DNA from: Bifidobacterium tissieri
GTDB taxonomy: Bacteria > Actinomycetota > Actinomycetes > Actinomycetales > Bifidobacteriaceae
Length of the DNA stretch: 64,000 nt
Assembly: GCF_002259645.1 (NCBI RefSeq)
Contig: NZ_MWWV01000009.1
Span: 146,584-210,583, forward strand
Direction of reading: 5' to 3'
Positions 62,729 through 64,000 of this stretch are shown one piece after another. Made by a program: the position numbers and the translations under genes. The notes beneath the pieces were generated by a model. It saw only the letters and a program-made list of their open reading frames with translations, made no database searches and was not told the origin of the DNA. Position 1 is the first letter of the stretch; each line of letters starts with the position of its first letter.

Positions 62729-63070
62729 GAATGCTTATCCGACACATGCATACGTCCAATAAGCATTCAGGAACCCGTCCCATGCTTATGCAACGCATGC
62801 GTACGCCACATAAGCATCGAGAGAACTGTCCGATGCTCATTGGACGCACGCATACAACGCATAAGCATCCCAGAAATCGTTCGGTTCTTATTCGGCACAT
62901 ACGTGTGTCAGAGGAACACCCAGAAAAACCATCCGATGCCTATACGCCGCATACATACGTCAAACAAGCATTCAGGAAACCGCCCAATGCTCATCCGACG
63001 CAAGTACGCCCCAAAACAAGCACCTGGGAAACCACTCAGTGCTTATCTGACGCACGCATACGACTCATAA
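62729..63070. repeat. Hairpin repeat family A, locus 3 (seven units)
   Basis: Seven units of about 40 bp at 49-52-bp spacing. Each opens with a form of ATGCTTATCCGACGCA and closes with a form of AATAAGCATCC. The first unit (62729-62768) has almost perfectly complementary ends. Apparent open frames with a 17-residue period are by-products of the array. Confidence 0.8.
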
Positions 63071-63153
63071 ACACCGAGGAGCTCGATCGGCCATGATTCG
63101 AGTAGAGAACGTAACCAAGCTTGCTCATTGGCTACGGTGCTCATCGGCTACGG

Positions 63154-64000
63154 TTATGGTTCTGGATCGGTTTGCAACGGGAGTTTGATCGACAGCACCC
63201 ATAGTCCATCCGGCTCCTCGACCGCGAACGTTCCTCCACGTTCGGATATCGCCTGACGGTATCGCGCCAACCCCGAATGCATGCCTGATGTGATCTCCCC
63301 GTTGGATTGCGTATCATGCTTCGGCATATCCGCAACATCGATCAGCAGTATCCGTTGCCCCTCGTGACGATCGTTAATACCGACCGATATGGAATACGGC
63401 AATGCCGGATCCGCGTATTTACGAATATTCCCGAATATCTCGCGAAACAGATCCTTGATGAATCGCGCATCTTCTCGATGAAGAGGAATATTCATATCCT
63501 GAGGGAATAAGACTGTCCCAGAAATACCAACACTATTGAGATGCCGTTGTTCGCCATCACAGATGGCATATATACTTCGTAAACTTGTATGAAATCCAGT
63601 GCCAATTACCGACTGATTATCAGCCTGAGACTGTTCCAACATGCGAATTATTCGACGCGTTTGAGTCAGCGCATCATCAATAGAACGTATGGCGTTCTGC
63701 ATGCCGATCTGGCTCTCATTTGAATTCGAGAAACCAGATATCTGATTCAGTGACAATGACGCATCCACGAGATCGTTGGTTACGTAATCATGGAGATTTC
63801 TGGCAATAACGTTCAGTTGCTGCTGTCGCTTTACTTGCGCAAGTGCCTCATTGGCAATTTTTTGCCTTCTGAGGAAAAAGCCGGACAGAAAAACAAGAAC
63901 TACGAATGTAGTAAAAGAAACAATTTCTCCGTCGACGAAGAATGCCGGTCTATACAATATCTTTCCTACTATTTGCGCAAACCAGATAACAGCTGCAACC
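63154..64000 (-). CDS. Sensor histidine kinase (HisKA_3 type), 5' end beyond the window
   Basis: The frame stays open to the window edge; the 282 visible codons are the C-terminal part. A hydrophobic helix (VSFTTFVVLVFLSGFFL) is followed by a helical dimerisation region with the phospho-acceptor box VIARNLHDYVTNDLV. A weakly conserved HATPase domain comes next (FREIFGNIRKYADPA in the N-box position, SGLARYRQAISERGGTF as the G-box). Kinases of this type pair with LuxR/NarL response regulators, here presumably outside the window. Base composition is more A+T-rich than the other genes, suggesting later acquisition. The apparent TTG start at 63957 is internal. Confidence 0.82.
   Translation of the reverse strand, partial: VAAVIWFAQIVGKILYRPAFFVDGEIVSFTTFVVLVFLSGFFLRRQKIANEALAQVKRQQQLNVIARNLHDYVTNDLVDASLSLNQISGFSNSNESQIGMQNAIRSIDDALTQTRRIIRMLEQSQADNQSVIGTGFHTSLRSIYAICDGEQRHLNSVGISGTVLFPQDMNIPLHREDARFIKDLFREIFGNIRKYADPALPYSISVGINDRHEGQRILLIDVADMPKHDTQSNGEITSGMHSGLARYRQAISERGGTFAVEEPDGLWVLSIKLPLQTDPEP

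Noticed and set aside
62430..63096. Repeat-containing frames with a 17-residue period, resembling a repetitive protein
   Set aside because: The frames follow from hairpin arrays of about 51-bp period, have no ribosome site and use several frames equally.

Overview
The window looks like chromosome from a Bifidobacterium. The G+C content is high, most starts carry strong AGGAG-type ribosome sites, and several gene blocks are typical of Actinobacteria: an Rpf-like muralytic protein followed by ksgA-ispE, pcnA and nudix, then a DUF6049 protein overlapping a murJ that is fused to a pseudokinase. There is also a FprA-type ferredoxin-NADP reductase, a tgt, a bifunctional-type dcd and an MsmK/UgpC-type sugar ATPase. 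I assign it to genus only.

Layout. 1-9333: a truncated LysR regulator, ferredoxin-NADP reductase, an asparagine permease with its asparaginase, and a metal P-type ATPase. 9690-14139: an HtrA-like protease, tgt and a nitroreductase. 14229-19840: a tRNA-Leu(CAG) holding a compact integrated mobilizable element of about 5.5 kb. The element is bounded by a 30-bp direct repeat of the tRNA 3' end. It carries a MobC-like protein with an oriT-like palindrome, a tyrosine integrase, a RecA-like RepA-type ATPase, an excisionase and an XRE-type regulator, but no relaxase. 20400-33520: Kup potassium transporter, MsrAB, NADPH-FMN reductase, GntR regulator, dcd, LacI regulator, a Ca2+-type P-type ATPase, a short-chain dehydrogenase, an RlmB-type rRNA methylase and a small secreted protein. 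33650-41170: a DUF4032 kinase-like protein, the sugar ABC ATPase, a cupin, a carboxymuconolactone decarboxylase-like protein, a FucP-like sugar permease and a glyoxalase-fold protein. 41478-49869: a GT2 glycosyltransferase, a membrane Ser/Thr kinase, a DsbA-like oxidoreductase, tRNA-Thr(TGT), a C-rich-loop small RNA and the Rpf-like protein. 50109-61638: ksgA, ispE, a LytR_C protein, pcnA, nudix, DUF6049 and the murJ fusion. 61639-63153 is a 1.5-kb non-coding repeat field. The window ends inside a LuxR-type histidine kinase of lower G+C.

The intergenic DNA is unusually structured. At least five families of short hairpin or palindromic repeats are arranged in small tandem arrays of roughly 50-63 bp period, and two of the families sit side by side at two distant loci. 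Seven genes share a TANNNT box 6-7 nt before the start codon, which suggests leaderless transcripts. The best candidates for new biology are the relaxase-less element with its 45-bp inverted repeat, the paired hairpin arrays, the operator-like TTAGTGTGATCACACTAA clusters, and the small RNA whose three hairpins all expose a five-C loop.
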